This document shows positions 1 through 12,631 of a DNA stretch of 64,000 nt, piece by piece. Below the pieces are notes generated by a model, which was not told the origin of the DNA, searched no databases, and worked only from the letters and a program-made list of their open reading frames with translations. The stretch comes from Branchiostoma lanceolatum (taxonomy: Eukaryota; Chordata; Leptocardii; Amphioxiformes; Branchiostomatidae): contig NC_089724.1 in the NCBI RefSeq assembly GCF_035083965.1, positions 20,354,974 through 20,418,973 on the forward strand. Direction: 5' to 3'. Position numbers and translations under genes: made by a program. How positions within the stretch are numbered: the stretch's first letter is position 1; each line of letters begins with the position of its first letter.

Positions 1-2420
1 CTTCTACTGGATGTCGGTGAGACGAGCTGCATCCCTAGGGGAATCCATAACAGACGTCCGTGCGTGTGTCCGTAACGTCGGGACCGATCGCGAGGGGAGC
101 CACACAACAAGCGTCGTCGACAAAAAGAAGGGAACGAGAAAGAACCAGATCTGTAGCGGAGCCACGATGTGAAGCCAATAGATTGCGTTGCTACAACCGT
201 TGCTACAGCGAGACAAAACCTGACGCCAGTTAGAAATAAATATTACGGACTGACTTGAACATGTTTATTCCACGGATATACTAATATATTGTCTATTTCA
301 TTATTTATATTGTGTGTATATAGTAGTAATCTATTGTATATGCATATCAAAATCGTACACAAGGCTATTAACCTGGCCGATGACGGTTCTAAACAAACCT
401 GGGGTGGATGTAGCCTGACTACTTCGCGCTCCTAGCGGCCGGCCCGACGATACCGCTCCCAAGAGGGGGTCATTAACCTCCCCCAGGGAGAGCTTCTGTA
501 AACACAGGCTAGGGGTGGATGTACAAAAATTCAATTGAAAACCCAAACGAATATTGTAATAATCAGTGTGCATGAAAGCTGTGATACGATTGCACGCTCT
601 CACCAACTTGCAAGAAGATACGGAAACTGATGTCAGCATAGCCAGTATCACGTAGTCATAGTCAGTCCGTCTTTGAAGTCTCCTGTGTCAAGTGTACGGA
701 AAGCCTTGTCTCTGTGTCCTTTCTTTATCCTTACTATGTTAGTCTTTCGAAGCTTCAAAGATGCAGCTAAAATAACTCGAATTATGCGTTGGTAACATGT
801 CAAGCATTTAATTTTTCTATTGAATGAAGCAAAGCTTCTAAGAAAAATCAATCAAAAGCAGTGACATATTGTTGTTGCTGCTTTTTGCAAAAATCCGGAC
901 ATCTTCTTTAAAGCTGTGACTTATTTACCTTTCAAAATCAAACTTTCTCATGACAATAAAAGAAGAGCCAGTCTAAGCATGTCATTCATGATAACAAAAA
1001 CCAAAAACGTTTAAGACATTGAGGAACAGCTGTGATGTATAGGTATATATTGCAACATCCAGAAAGTTTATTTCAAACATCGATAAACAGCTGTAAAAGT
1101 GTATACTTTAACTAGCGCATTTTCTATGCCGTACGCAGTGGCATTCGTCCTTGCTATAGAAAAGGCCATACCTGCAAGGCGTTGCCAAAAACTAATTCCC
1201 TAGGGAATGCGTTCGCGGAAATCCTAGAATATTTGGCAAACCGAAAGCAGTACTATACAATAGGCTCCGCCCCTGAGGCGTCGCCAAAAACTAGACTGGC
1301 CGTCATTTGCTTTAAGAGCAAATTCAGCATATTTCACTCCCCCCCCCCATGCAATAATTGATCTTTTGACGAAATGGACCATCCAAAAATTCCATCTAAA
1401 CACAACTAGACTGTCCCAAGATCTATTTATTCTTCATCTACATTCATTAACATGCTTGAACATATGCAAAGATACACAACAATACTATACACTACATATA
1501 AAAGTACAATACTATACTCTCACCTCTCAAATAAAAGTACCGGTACGTTTATTAATTTTTTGAAAAATTGTTGTTATTGATGTTACAAAGTTAACGTTGC
1601 TATAGGGCGAAAATAAGACGCCACACTGACATTTCAAAATACAATTTTCATATAAATATCTTTGATAGTCTATTCTTAACCTTGCCATTCAAAAAGTATT
1701 AACAATTTAAGTTGTGTTGAACCCCTACAACGCAAAATGAACTATTAAAAACGTGCTAGATAACTTAAACTTTAAACAACTACCGCATAAAAAGCCAACA
1801 ATGCCTGTCTTTTTTACAGTAAAATTATTTCAACAATTCAAAAGTTTGCCGATATTCATTCACATCATGTGTAGACGATCGCGCTTTGAGAGGCGCTTGT
1901 GAAGTATTACTTCCTGGGTCAAAGGTTGTTGGTGCGGAAAGTGAAACTGCATGCAAACCTGCTCGCAATCGATCGGATCGGCCTACCTCGGCCTAGTGGT
2001 ATATCATCATCGTTGGTATGGGTTTAATTATAAGTTGTATATAAGTGCGACACAACCAATTCAGAGACGGATTGCATTTTTCTCGTCGTCAAGTCGTGAT
2101 TTATTAGTGGTTGAAGCCGCCATAATTAAATTTGACCATGCCCCAAAAACCATGTTTATTTGGCAACATTTGCGAGAGCATCATACTTTGCCAATCTCCC
2201 TCGGAGTCCCTCCCGATGCATAAATTGACTGTTTCAAAATCATCCGTGCAAAAAAATTCTCTATTCAAGCTCTGCGAGACGCCAAGAGCTTCTTAGTGCA
2301 AAGGCTTGCGTGTTTACCTGCAACATGACCTCAGGTAACCTGAAAAGAACACATGTTCTTTGGCCAGCAGCAAATGGAACGCCCGGAACCTTAGATAGAA
2401 CATGGATTCTTAGATAGAAC
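1..2420. other. Intergenic, no recognised gene
   Basis: AT-rich DNA with only short open frames that resemble nothing I know. A GC-richer block at about 361-525 contains two copies of a GGGTGGATGTA-type word and looks like a dispersed repeat, but its ends cannot be set. At about 1160-1300 two similar words, GCGTTGCCAAAAACTA and GCGTCGCCAAAAACTA, suggest another degraded repeat. Nothing supports an exon at the left edge; a 70-codon minus-strand frame there has no recognisable domain. Confidence 0.5.
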
Positions 2421-2429
2421 ATGGAACGG

Positions 2430-2915
2430 GGACAGCACTTTTGACCTGTTTTTGGTCTGAAAATGGGTCCAAAAGTCCCCAAAACGAAGCATTTTGAAGT
2501 GATGTACACCAGAAATGTGATTGAAAACCTGTAGGGACATGTTCAAGGCACCCTTGTGCCGAATTCCGGGTCATTTGCTTGTAATACCAGGGCACAGGAG
2601 CCCAAAATATAAAAATTATCTAAAAATGCCCCAAAAAACCTCCATAAAATGGATTTTAAGGCCTGTTTCAAAACAATTAAAAAAGAGCCTGGGGGTATTT
2701 GCCATCTTAACCTCCACACCAAATTTCAGGTCGTTTGGTTAAGAAATGGCGGAGTAGAAGCCATTTGAAGATTTGTCAGGAGGAGGAGAAGAAGAAGAAG
2801 AACCAGACAAATACAATATATTTCACTCTACCCATACCTCTAGGTATGGGAAGTGAAATATAACAATATGTTTAGCCATACTAGGTATGGCTAAACATAA
2901 TTAAACAAGCAAATC
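2430..2915 (+). repeat. Dispersed repeat with hairpin tail
   Basis: The block ends with an AGG/AAG-rich stretch (about 2776-2802) followed by a near-perfect hairpin at about 2819-2861, whose arms read TTTCACTCTACCCATACCT and its complement, then a second palindrome at about 2869-2898 (GTTTAGCCATAC with its complement). The body (about 2450-2760) has short phrases typical of dispersed invertebrate repeats rather than coding sequence. A 3-prime hairpin recalls Helitron-like elements, but no CTRR end is evident, so the class is open. Confidence 0.5.
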
Positions 2916-3112
2916 ACTTCAGGCTGAAATGACTGCAGTTGACTTCTTTTCCTGCTTCCTGCAGCCTTGAGGTAAAACAGCAGTATAGCGGCGCACATTT
3001 GTTGGTTTCTGAATCAGGTAAGTAAACTTATTACAGTCAGTTCAGTCGAACCGCAGGTCACCCTAGAACGCTTTATTTTCTTTTTTACGGCGTTTGCCGC
3101 GGCACGATTTGA

Positions 3113-4350
3113 CCCCGTTGCATGGGTGTAAACAACCGCCTGTCGGCAGCAAAAAGACCTCGGACCTACATAATGTTTATATTTTTTCACATCTACAGGA
3201 TCTGCCCAACGTAACCATGTAGTTATTTCGTGCACAGCAAATTGTCAGCGAGCGCTGTGGCTTTCGAAACATTGACCATTTTTTGGTCAGTATATTTGTG
3301 CGTGTATCATTGACGGTTCACCTGGAACCAACTAGATATTTACATCACCTGATAGCCCATTTCCTCACCTTTAAATTGATACCAAAGTCCCTTGGATAAT
3401 TTTATGGGAACCGGTTTTGCCCCCCAAAAAACTAACAAGAGGTCAATTTGCAGGGCGTCTTATTCTGAAGAAGAAGACAAACACAATGTCCTTTTACCAT
3501 GCTTTACAGAACTCAAAGCTTATCTAATGGCATTGGTCAACTTGCATATGAATCTCACTTTTCCTGGCTTCAAGATGATATTAGTCTTATTTGGAAATGT
3601 TTCAGAATATTAATTTTAGACGGCAAAACTTGAGCCGTAAGTTTCATCAACGTTCCCAACACCGGCTGAAAGTTGCAACATTGCACCTGACCTCGCCTGA
3701 CCCCCGCGGCAGGAAAATGGAACGTACTGGCTGGGTTCGGTCGTTCGAACGCAGGAGTTCGAAGTGATTGACTTCAAATATGACTATTTTGTAAATATCA
3801 GGTACGTATTTGTACTAAAACCTCTGTCTGTCTGTACTTGACTGTTATCATGTCAATTATCATATTGCATGTGGTAGCCGCGTTCATACAGCTTCTAATT
3901 TACAAAAAATGGGCTTTGTTATGCCACGCGAAATGTATCGAAATGTATCCAAAGCGCAGGAGTGCACGCATCGGTAGCTAGAACTAGGCAGAAATTTCAC
4001 CACCGCAAGGTAGACATTGTCGCAGTTTTTTCGGGGGCAAAACCGGTTCCCATAAAATTATCCTAGGAACTTTGGTATCAATTTAAAGATGAGGAAATGG
4101 GCTATCACGCGATGTAAATATCTAGTTGGTTCCAGGTGAACTGTAAATAAGACAAACACAAATAAACTGACCAAATATTCTTAATGTTTCGAAGGCCACA
4201 GCGTTCGATGTCTTTTTACAATGCACGAAATATCTACATGGTTGTACCAGGCAAGTCCTGTAGATGTGAAAAAGTGTAAACATTATATAGGTCTGAGGTC
4301 TTTTTGTTGCACAACAGGTAGTTGTTCACACCCATGTAGCAGGGTCCAAC
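3113..4350. repeat. Large foldback (inverted repeat) element
   Basis: Two arms of roughly 320 bp, 3113-3432 and 4025-4350, are reverse complements with scattered differences and small indels. They flank about 590 bp of unrelated sequence. The inner arm ends share a GGGAACCGGTTTTGCCCCC-like word; the outer ends share the word CATGGGTGT followed by AAACAAC or GAACAAC. Weakly similar peptides are read from the two arms on opposite strands, which is only a consequence of the inverted repeat. No transposase is visible. It is probably a non-autonomous foldback transposon or a head-to-head repeat pair. Confidence 0.7.
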
Positions 4351-5342
4351 CCGGGTCCGGCCGTGACCCGGAAAAAGCCGTCTTAGAGAAGGCTGCGCAG
4401 AACCGATGCGCATAGAGCTCTGCGGTTCGACTGAGTTAGGAGGAGTCTGGAGACAGCTGTCCATCTTCAGTTCTACCTTGTCCCCCAATGACCTGGAAGT
4501 CAAGGGACTTTAAGGTAGCTAGGTAGATAGGTTAAGGTAGGATTACAGTTTCCATTTAACTAAATTAAGTTAACACGTCTTACGCTGCTGCTGTAATGAA
4601 CAACATGGTTGCCGGGGACAATTATAATCACAATGACGTAAATGAAAAGCCTGTACTACATCATGTACTTGTTATTGTTTGTTACAATAAGATAATAAGA
4701 AAAATTATCATATTAACGTTATAATTGATACCTGTGAGAAGTAGATCCCCAGCAAAAGCTAGTACAGTTACTGGAGCGGTAATGTATTCTGTTTTCATCA
4801 TAGTGATGCTGATGTCATCCTGTAACAGGAAAATAGCATCCAAGTCAGCCAGTCGATGGTTAGTGATTTATCGGAGTAAGTTATTATGCCATAATGAACA
4901 CCAATAATAACATAACCAAGTTTACACAAACTTTTCCACGATCGGAAGCTTATATCGTACGAGAATGTAATCCAATGTATGCTTGAAATTATAGATATAA
5001 GCATAGAAAATTGTAGCTACCGTCCGCTGAACAATTCATACGGATTTCAGATCCGAGAAAAACTTGCAGCATGGGTCAAAATTTTCGACAGTGCGCTGCC
5101 ATCTTTGTTTTGGGAGTATGCCATGTTTATTCCAAAGGGGTGTCTTATAAAATAAGTGCTTATAAAAAGGTTTTCAGAAAGTTATTGACAACATTTACTA
5201 TTTTGTTATCAATTGAATTATGAATTCCATTCTATTTCAATTGTTTTTATATATATTGATGACAATTAAAGATTTTGATGATACGTTTTATTCTCCAACC
5301 CCCTCGATTTGAATGGTAACTCCGGTCAGTCCCACAGTCGCG
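4351..5342. other. Upstream region of THOC3
   Basis: Unique-looking AT-rich sequence before the THOC3 start codon. It should contain the promoter and 5-prime UTR. No TATA box, splice site or other element can be placed with confidence. Confidence 0.4.
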
Positions 5343-8300
5343 ATGGCGGGGAGTCTGGATTTTGAAGCTCACTCTCGCTACCTCGAGGAACAACAAGGCT
5401 ACTTCAAAAGTAACGGGAGAACTAAAGACTTCAGTGCACACTCCTCGAAGGTCCACTCAGTCGCCTGGAGCTGCGACGGAAGGCGGCTCGCCTCGGGCTC
5501 CTTCGACAAGACAGTAACAGTGTTCCTTCTGGACAGGGACAGATTGGTAAGATGCCCCCCTCCCCCATGGTACCGGAGTGTCATGATCATCATGTATACT
5601 GTATTAGCACATGCAAAGACAGGTTTGCTGTCGATAGCACTGCTAAGGAACTAAGCTCTTCTATGCGGACGAGTTACTCTCTAACCCAAATAGATGGTTT
5701 GTATCCATAATGACACATAATGACAAATATTTTTGTAAGTATCATGATAGTCTAGTAGTTATAAACTCGAGAGTTGCCCCCACCCCTGCAGCACCATCCC
5801 GCTCGTCCAGACATTCGCATACGGCAGCGTACAGAGTCCCTGCGGCCAGAACTGAGTACAGAAGACAGTCCTTCTTCCCCAGGACGACCGAGGACTGGAA
5901 TAGCCTTCCAGCCTCGGTCGTCCTCAGTTCAACTCTTGACAGTTTCAAACAACAGGTTTAACTCCCCACCCCTCCCATTCCCAACCCCTGGTTTGTTTCA
6001 TCTCACATCCTCACTCCCAACTTGCAGTAGACTTCCAGTAGTAGAAAGGCAGCAAAATCTTCACCACGTTGAAGGCGGCTGCCTTAAACGAAAGAAGAAG
6101 AAGATTTATAACAAAGACTCACAGTCTACTCTACTCTACACAGTCACAGTGAAGAATGAAAAAGTTTATGATAAGGCCACACTGACTACTAGTATATGGA
6201 TTACATCTGCGCACATCACTGTTCATCCATCCCCCCTCCCCCGAAAAAAGTTTGCGACCTTATTGTTGACCATACAAAGAAGCTGCAGAGGACCAAATCA
6301 CTCACTCGCTTACTATATCCGGTTTAGCGTTGCTACCCCCATATATGCCGTGAATAGACGGCATATGTGCAAGGCTTCTTTTCCTATTGTAAAACATACT
6401 GATTTTATTGAAAACTTACTCCTTGTGAAAAATGTCTTTCAAGCCTAGAGCAAAGTCTTCCAAAGTCAAAGAAGATGTGAAAAGGCCAAAAATAAAGAAT
6501 TCAAAAATAGTTTGGTACATGTATATCATGTGTCCCGTGTTTTTTCGCAACTTTTTTTCTCTTCTCGTACGCTCACATCTGAATTTTGGGGTGCCCAGAG
6601 GATGTCATCCATATTGTTAAATCAGTATGGCCTAACTGATGTCCATCTTCTTTACTCCTCATAACCAACTCCAGTCCAGAGAGAACAATTTCCGTGGCCA
6701 TGGTGACAGTGTTGACCAGCTGTGTTGGCACCCCAGCAACCCTGACCTGCTGGTCACAGCGTCGGGCGACAAGACCATCCGCATCTGGGACGCAAGAGCT
6801 GCCAAGTGTGCAGCCACTGTAAACACCAAGGGTATGGACTTTTGCTTCCGTTTACAATTCTGTTCTCCTTTGCTTCATTGTAGCTGTAAATGAACTGATC
6901 TTATGTAATAATAATGTATATATATATGTGTACAACTGTGCCAAGCATGTACATGTAACTCATGTTCTCACCCAATTATAGTCAGAATTAACATTGGCAT
7001 GATTGCAATACAGACTGCTATAGTTTAACAAAAAGGTTTAGCTGGTATTTGAAGTTTAAGATACTGCACACAACTATCACTTGCTGTCTCCTCTGTCTGT
7101 CCTACACAAAGTGCCCATACAAATAAATGTACATAGGTCTACAATGTATTTCCAGGTGAAAATATCAACATCTGCTGGAGCCCAGATGGACAGACTATCG
7201 CCGTCGGCAACAAGGAGGACCTGGTAACGTTCATTGACGCCCGTTCTCATCGCTCCAAAGCTGAAGAGCAGTTCAAGTTCGAGGTTAACGAGATTTCATG
7301 GAACAATGACAATGACTTGTTCTTCCTGACCAATGGGCATGGGTGTATCAACATCTTAAGGTAGTGAACTATGCATTTATCAACGTGCATGCAAAAATTT
7401 AATGATTTCTACAATGTCATGTTGTACATGTAAATGCGTGTGTCATAGATGACACAGTTTAGGTCCAAGTCATTGCCAAATACTATGTAGAGTATTTTGT
7501 ATGTTGTTTTTTAGAGAATCGTTTAAACTAGATCTCTTCTATTATTTTGCATTGTGTCATATGATATTCAATTTCAGGATGGCTGTATTTAACTCTCTTC
7601 TTCTTCAGTTACCCAGAGTTAAAGCAGCTACAAACTCTCAGTGCCCACTCTGCAAACTGCATCTGCATCAAGTTTGATCCCACAGGGAAGTACTTTGCAA
7701 CAGGAAGTGTGGATGCACTTGTCAGCCTGTGGGATGTTGCTGAGCTGGTCTGTGTACGCACATTCTCAAGGTAGCTTTATGAAACTTACTAGTTAATGAA
7801 ACTGTTTTAACAAACTTACTATTACACGTGCAGGAGGAAAACACTATGTTTTTGTGTACAAATATAACTATTAGTTCCCTACATTTTTGCTATATAGTGT
7901 ATAAAGTTGAAACAATGTATAATAATAATTTCATGGTGAAAATCTAGTGCCTGATGCATTTCAGTTTTACTGTGCTAAAATATGTTTGTTTGATCACTTC
8001 CTCCGAATTTATGAAAAAAGGAAAAGAAGACAGAATCCCTCCTTACCGACCTAATTTTTCCGGACCATAACCAGAAACACAACATTTTTCGTTTCCTATG
8101 CCTTACTTAGCATTCTGCATCTGGCTGAGGATCTTTGGGGGGCATAAGTAATGTAACATTTTCATGTATGCCCCCTAATAATCTAGGTTATTATAAAGCA
8201 CTGTACAGTACACACACAGTCATGCATGGGATATTTGGAGTTTCTTTTTACACAACCAGGTAATCTCACCTGCTGACGTTTCGGTGTCTGTCAGACACCT

Positions 8301-9125
8301 TCTTCAGAGCTTCTGACTGGAGTACTGCTTCTCACCGCTATAAGTAGCCGATGTAGGTGGCGCTTTTGCAGCAAGAACGTAATCCCAAATATGGCTGAGC
8401 TTGTATCCCCCCTCGTCTCGGTTCATCACTGGCCATATTTGGGATTACGTTCTCGCCGCAAAAGCGCCACCTACATCGGCTACTTATAGCGGTGAGAAGC
8501 AGTATTCCAGTCAGAAGCTCTGAAGAAGGTGTCTGACAGACACCAAAACGTCAGCAGGTGAGAATACCTGGTTGTGTAAAAAGAAACTCCAAATATCCTA
8601 TGTTCTACCAACCTGATGAAATTATTTTCGGAAGTCATGCATGGTTTTGTTAATATTTCACTACTTTGTACATTGTCAAATGCCAATTACAAAAATGTAG
8701 AGATTCAAGTAGTTTGCTCCATTCCTCTGATGGTAGATGTCTGTCTTTTCAGGTTAGACTGGCCCGTCAGAACTCTCAGTTTCAGTCATGATGGACAGAT
8801 GCTGGCTTCAGCTTCAGAAGACTTGCTCATTGACATTGCAATGGTAGAAACAGGTAAGGACTTTGGACTTAGCAACAGCAAGACTCAAGTACTTGTGTAA
8901 CAATCTTTGGTACAAGTCAGACTGTCAGACAATGCCAACTTTTTTTTCTTTGCGTGCACAGGTGAGAAGATCTGTGAGGTGCAGTGTGACACGCCCACAT
9001 TCACCGTAGCCTGGCACCCCAGCAAACCTCTGCTGGCCTTTGCTTGTGATGACAAGGACAAGTACGACAGGGACAGGGATGCTGGCACTGTCAAACTTTT
9101 TGGCCTACCTTCCAGCGAGTCATAG
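5343..9125 (+). CDS. THOC3: THO complex subunit 3 (WD40 repeat protein), six exons
   Basis: Coding exons: 5343-5546, 6675-6831, 7156-7360, 7609-7770, 8753-8853, 8962-9125. All introns are GT-AG and phases match (993 nt, 330 aa plus stop; human THOC3 is about 350 aa). The protein is a WD40 propeller: repeat phrases include KVHSVAWSCDGRRLASGSFD in exon 1, GDSVDQLCWHPSNPDL and SGDKTIRIWD in exon 2, NINICWSPDGQ in exon 3, CIKFDPTGKYFATGS in exon 4 and RTLSFSHDGQMLASASED in exon 5. It ends GTVKLFGLPSSES, as the family does. THOC3 is a core subunit of the nuclear THO/TREX complex, which couples transcription and splicing to mRNA export. The start at 5343 gives the family-like N-terminus; an in-frame ATG at 5313 would add ten residues. 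A possible AATAAA signal is at 9903-9908. No frame break is seen, so the gene is probably functional. Confidence 0.95.
5735..6110 (+). mobile_element. Non-LTR retrotransposon 3-prime relic in THOC3 intron 1
   Basis: The frame ending at 5961 encodes the usual C-terminus of CR1/jockey-type reverse transcriptase ORFs: an FFPRTTEDWNSLP phrase followed by a serine-rich stretch and DSFKQQV before the stop. About 150 bp of likely 3-prime UTR follows, ending in a GAAGAAGAAG run near 6105. The 5-prime part is missing, as expected from incomplete reverse transcription. It lies in the sense direction inside intron 1 and does not touch the exons. Confidence 0.75.
8229..8598. repeat. 370-bp palindrome (foldback element) in THOC3 intron 4
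   Basis: Left arm 8229-8395 and right arm 8432-8598, both 167 bp, are almost exact reverse complements with only a few mismatches, around a 36-bp loop. The ends read GGATATTTGGAGTTTC and its complement. An internal GTGTCTGTCAGACACC word is itself palindromic. Transcribed as part of the THOC3 intron, it would fold into a long hairpin. No coding capacity is seen; a recent non-autonomous foldback transposon is the simplest reading, without a clear target-site duplication. Confidence 0.85.
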
Positions 9126-12100
9126 TAGTAGTATCATCTACCCTTTTATGTTGTTTGTATTATTCCCTGTGGCCTTTTTAGGTGTTTTTGTATCACATCT
9201 CTTCAATCATGTACAGCTTGAGTGTGTTATTTGGGTAACAAATATAACCGTAAATGCTGAGACAAAAAATGTCAAACATGTACATGTACACAACTGAGAG
9301 TAACAACCTGCACAAGATAACAACACTTACACACCCTCTCCACTAGGGCGGCAACCTCGTTTGGCTGGGCAGTTTTAGCGATGTTAAAACACCCCTCTGT
9401 AAGAATGGTTTGGTCCTGGCTCGCATGCATCTGGGCTTGGTAGTTGTACGAAGAGTGGTTTGATCGTGTTTGTATTAAATTTCTCTCCCGCACTCTGGGC
9501 TTATAGTCGATCTTGCAATGGTGAGAGGGATAACAGTGACCTAAAATTTGACTGGTTGCTCAACAAATTTCGAAGATAAAGGAATATTTTTACCCTTAGT
9601 ATGTTTTGTTGTCTTCTCAGGCATGCTTAAACATTTTTGCATGATATTCCAGTTGTGAAATCAAGGGTTGCGCATTCTAATGAAGGTCGCAGTGAGGTTG
9701 CAGCACGGTTGTCGTCTAGTGAAAAGGGGGCCTAACTCAGTATGGGTTAACCATTTTTCTGAACTTACATCTCAGTTGTACTATTTCAAATCAAATTCTG
9801 TGTTAGATTTTCTTATATTTACTTTAGATAAAACTTCATGATGTGCGATGCTAAGAAAATTGACTGGGGGTAATTGGTTGTATTATTATCCAGTCACATA
9901 GTAATAAAGTATCATGAAGCTAGATCTGCAGTGACTTGTTTTTATTTACTAACCCACTTCTTGCAGACTTCTACTGTTACCAAATGTAAATTTTGGTCTG
10001 CAGGTGTGGTTGCAGTAGTGAGAAGATTAAAGTCCTAGTCACATTTTACACACTGTCAAGTTTCTCTATCGATTGAGGGTCTTTATATTTCCTGACATGA
10101 ATATTTTAACGTATTGTCCCAACATCTTTTAAGGCCTTATCAACCCAATCAAATTTGTAATCAGTAGATATGTCAGAATAGATTATGTGTAAGTAGGAAA
10201 TGATAAAGGAGACCCACTTGTATTTAAGCCTTAACATAATGTACAATCCAATGCTCATAACTGGTCCAATATTCAAATATTCTCTCTTGCTTTCTGTTGA
10301 AAACACAGTTGTATTCCCCACCCACCAATCTGCCAGTGAACTTCATATTATCATTCCCAAAACCTATCAAACACCGTTGAAAAAAACATCAGGCAAGATT
10401 TGCAACTGAAGCAGTTCCTTTGATTTGATTACTGTGCCCGTCTGTGGATTGGTGCCTTCAGGGGCCTGGAGATGGTGCTGCCTTTTTGTGCACTCCCACA
10501 CCTGATGACTTCTGCCTACAACTCACTTTGATACTGCTGTAATTACTTCATCAAATGCTAGGAAATTGATATCTATCAAGGTATCAAGGTTATGCCTTGA
10601 TACTTACTACTTTTTTAAGGTTATGACTCAGTTCATCGACCCTAGCTCTGTTACTTTTACTTAGTCACCAGCAACTATGTTCCAATATTGATCATATATA
10701 GTTCAAGGTAGTCATGTCATGAAGAAGGCCAAAGACATATAGCTGAAAAGCCTTGTCATGAAGAAGGCCAAAGACATATAGCTGAAAATTCAGTTTGAAA
10801 TGGTGGATGAATTTTACCCTGCCATAATGCCAAAAAGTTGTAACTGACAAAATAGTACACCAGTTTTTTTGTGTGAAAATTGAGTACATTGTTTTTGATT
10901 TTGTCATTAGTGCTTTTATGACTATTGAAGTGAGAAAATTCCTCGCTTTTGTGTTCTTTTGATATGTTTGTGCTGATTGCCTATCCAGGGTGCCATCCTA
11001 GTCAGTTTCCGTGGCTTCCATACAGTCTGCTTACTAACTGCATCACCAGTATCTCTCACGGCGCTGTAACTTTGTCGGCAGCTAACTCGGAAAACGCCGA
11101 TAGCTCATGAAGAGGGGCTTAAGGCATTAGACACCAGGGTACGGTGGAAATAGACCTCCAGCTGCAGTGATTTTCTTCAAACGAAAGAAAAGTTGCAGAC
11201 TATCCCATAACTTAACTCTTTTCTACCATCCAGCATGCTGTATGCACGATAATAACCCATTAGTAAGTATTTCCTGAGGATGCCACCCACGTCCCGTTTC
11301 CAGTAATTCTGCATCTGCCGTTGCCATGGAAATGTTTTAGCACTCATCCTGTTTTCACCTCCGACAGCACTTATACCTAAGGCTGATAGTCCCCATTGCC
11401 AGACGATTTACGTCAGTGATTTCTTACTGAATCTGTCTCATAAGCGGCACATAGAAAAATGATCAAACCAACTTCACTTTAAGGTAGGTTGACATTAGTA
11501 GTGATGCATAATGCTTCTGTTGTAAGACAAGATACAGGGTAACTGTACTGTTAGTATGGTACCTTTTATTATTTACGGCTTTATGTTAACGATATATATT
11601 CAAAAGTTTTATTGCAAATTCCTGCCCGTAGGCTAATTGCAAGTACATGTACATGTAACACGGAGTGGACGGACAGACAATAATGAACAGTATAACAAAT
11701 GTCTACTCTAGTCTTAACTACTGCCACTAAGTTCTAACTTATTGAGTTCGACTTCTTTTTCTGAGACTGTGGAAGACGAATGATCCCACTTTTTCTGTGA
11801 TATGTGGGTTTTGTGATGTTAAGAGGAGAGTAGTTTTCTTTTCGTCTGAAAACGTGGAGAAATTAGGATGAAATATGGTGGCCTCTTTAAACAGCTCATT
11901 TCTTTAGTTGTCGTAGAATGGACAACTTGACATAAAATGTATTTCGTCTTCCACCTTGTTTGACATACAGTATTTACAAGTTCTTTGGCACACAGGTAAG
12001 TTCTTGTACCGCCCTTTCTCAATTTCAAGGGGGTGGGCACTAATTCTAATTTTGCTAATTGCAGAGCGTAAATCGAAGTTATCTAATTCTAATCTCTGAG

Positions 12101-12213
12101 GATAGATATAGCCTGTCTCTTTTATCTCCTAGTCAGTCTGCCATATCAGTCGTCGCTCTTTCGCTTTGTTCCAATACTTCATCAAGTTGTTTTAGTTTTA
12201 AAGGAACTGAGCT
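9126..12213. other. Intergenic region downstream of THOC3
   Basis: The first 0.8 kb is probably THOC3 3-prime UTR up to an AATAAA at 9903. Otherwise there is no recognised gene. A 33-bp word is directly repeated with a 39-bp period at 10717-10788. At 10986-11296 the ends (CCAGGGTGCCATCCTAG and, inverted, GTGGGTGGCATCCTCAG) resemble the termini of the transposon at 12225, so a degraded relative may lie there. Confidence 0.45.
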
Positions 12214-12224
12214 GACCATATCTA

Positions 12225-12631
12225 CCCTGGGTGCCATCCTATTTCTACCGGGGCTCCTACACTCGCTGCGAGTGTAGGAGCCCCGGTAGAAATAGGGTAG
12301 CGAGTGTAGGAGCCCCGGTAGAAATAGGGTAGCGAGTGTAGGAGCCCCGGTAGAAATAGGGTAGCGAGTGTAGGAGTCCCGGTAGAAATAGGGTAGCGAG
12401 TGTAGGAGTCCCGGTAGAAATAGGGTAGCGAGTGTAGGAGTCCCGGTAGAAATAGGGTAGCGAGTGTAGGAGTCCCGGTAGAAATAGGGTAGCGAGTGTA
12501 GGAGTCCCGGTAGAAATAGGGTAGCGAGTGTAGGAGTCCCGGTAGAAATAGGGTAGCGAGTGTAGGAGTCCCGGTAGAAATAGGGTAGCGAGTGTAGGAG
12601 CCCCGGTAGAAATAGGATGGCACCCAGGCTA
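12225..12631. mobile_element. Foldback DNA transposon with target-site duplication
   Basis: Terminal inverted repeats start CCTGGGTGCCATCC (12226) and end with the complement GGATGGCACCCAGG (to 12628); they continue inward into CTATTTCTACCGGGG and beyond for about 49 bp. The direct repeat GACCATATCTA occurs just outside both ends (12214-12224 and 12632-12642), a likely target-site duplication of about 8-11 bp. There is no coding sequence. A duplication of this size fits Mutator-like, hAT or P-type elements; the superfamily is not decided. Confidence 0.8.
12285..12616. repeat. 32-bp tandem array, about 10.5 units
   Basis: Eleven GGTAGAAATAGG words start at 12285 and recur exactly every 32 bp until 12605. 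The unit is the inner part of the right terminal inverted repeat of the surrounding transposon. The three leftmost units and the last read GAGCCCCGG; the internal ones read GAGTCCCGG. The near identity points to recent expansion or homogenisation. Because 32 is not a multiple of three and the unit has no stop on the minus strand, a 133-codon frame is open across it; this is not a gene. Confidence 0.95.

Noticed and set aside
1..216. Exon of an upstream minus-strand gene at the window edge
   Set aside because: The frame has no domain, a stop just inside the edge and no convincing splice site.
5774..6448. 224-codon plus-strand frame in THOC3 intron 1
   Set aside because: It overlaps the retrotransposon relic in another frame, has no domain and crosses low-complexity sequence.
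12285..12616. CRISPR-like array
   Set aside because: The 32-bp units are contiguous without spacers, and the sequence is animal nuclear DNA.
12222..12623. 133-codon minus-strand open frame with repeating RYPISTG-like peptides
   Set aside because: It is the translation of a 32-bp tandem array in a transposon; the period is not a multiple of three, so the same peptide cycles through all frames.
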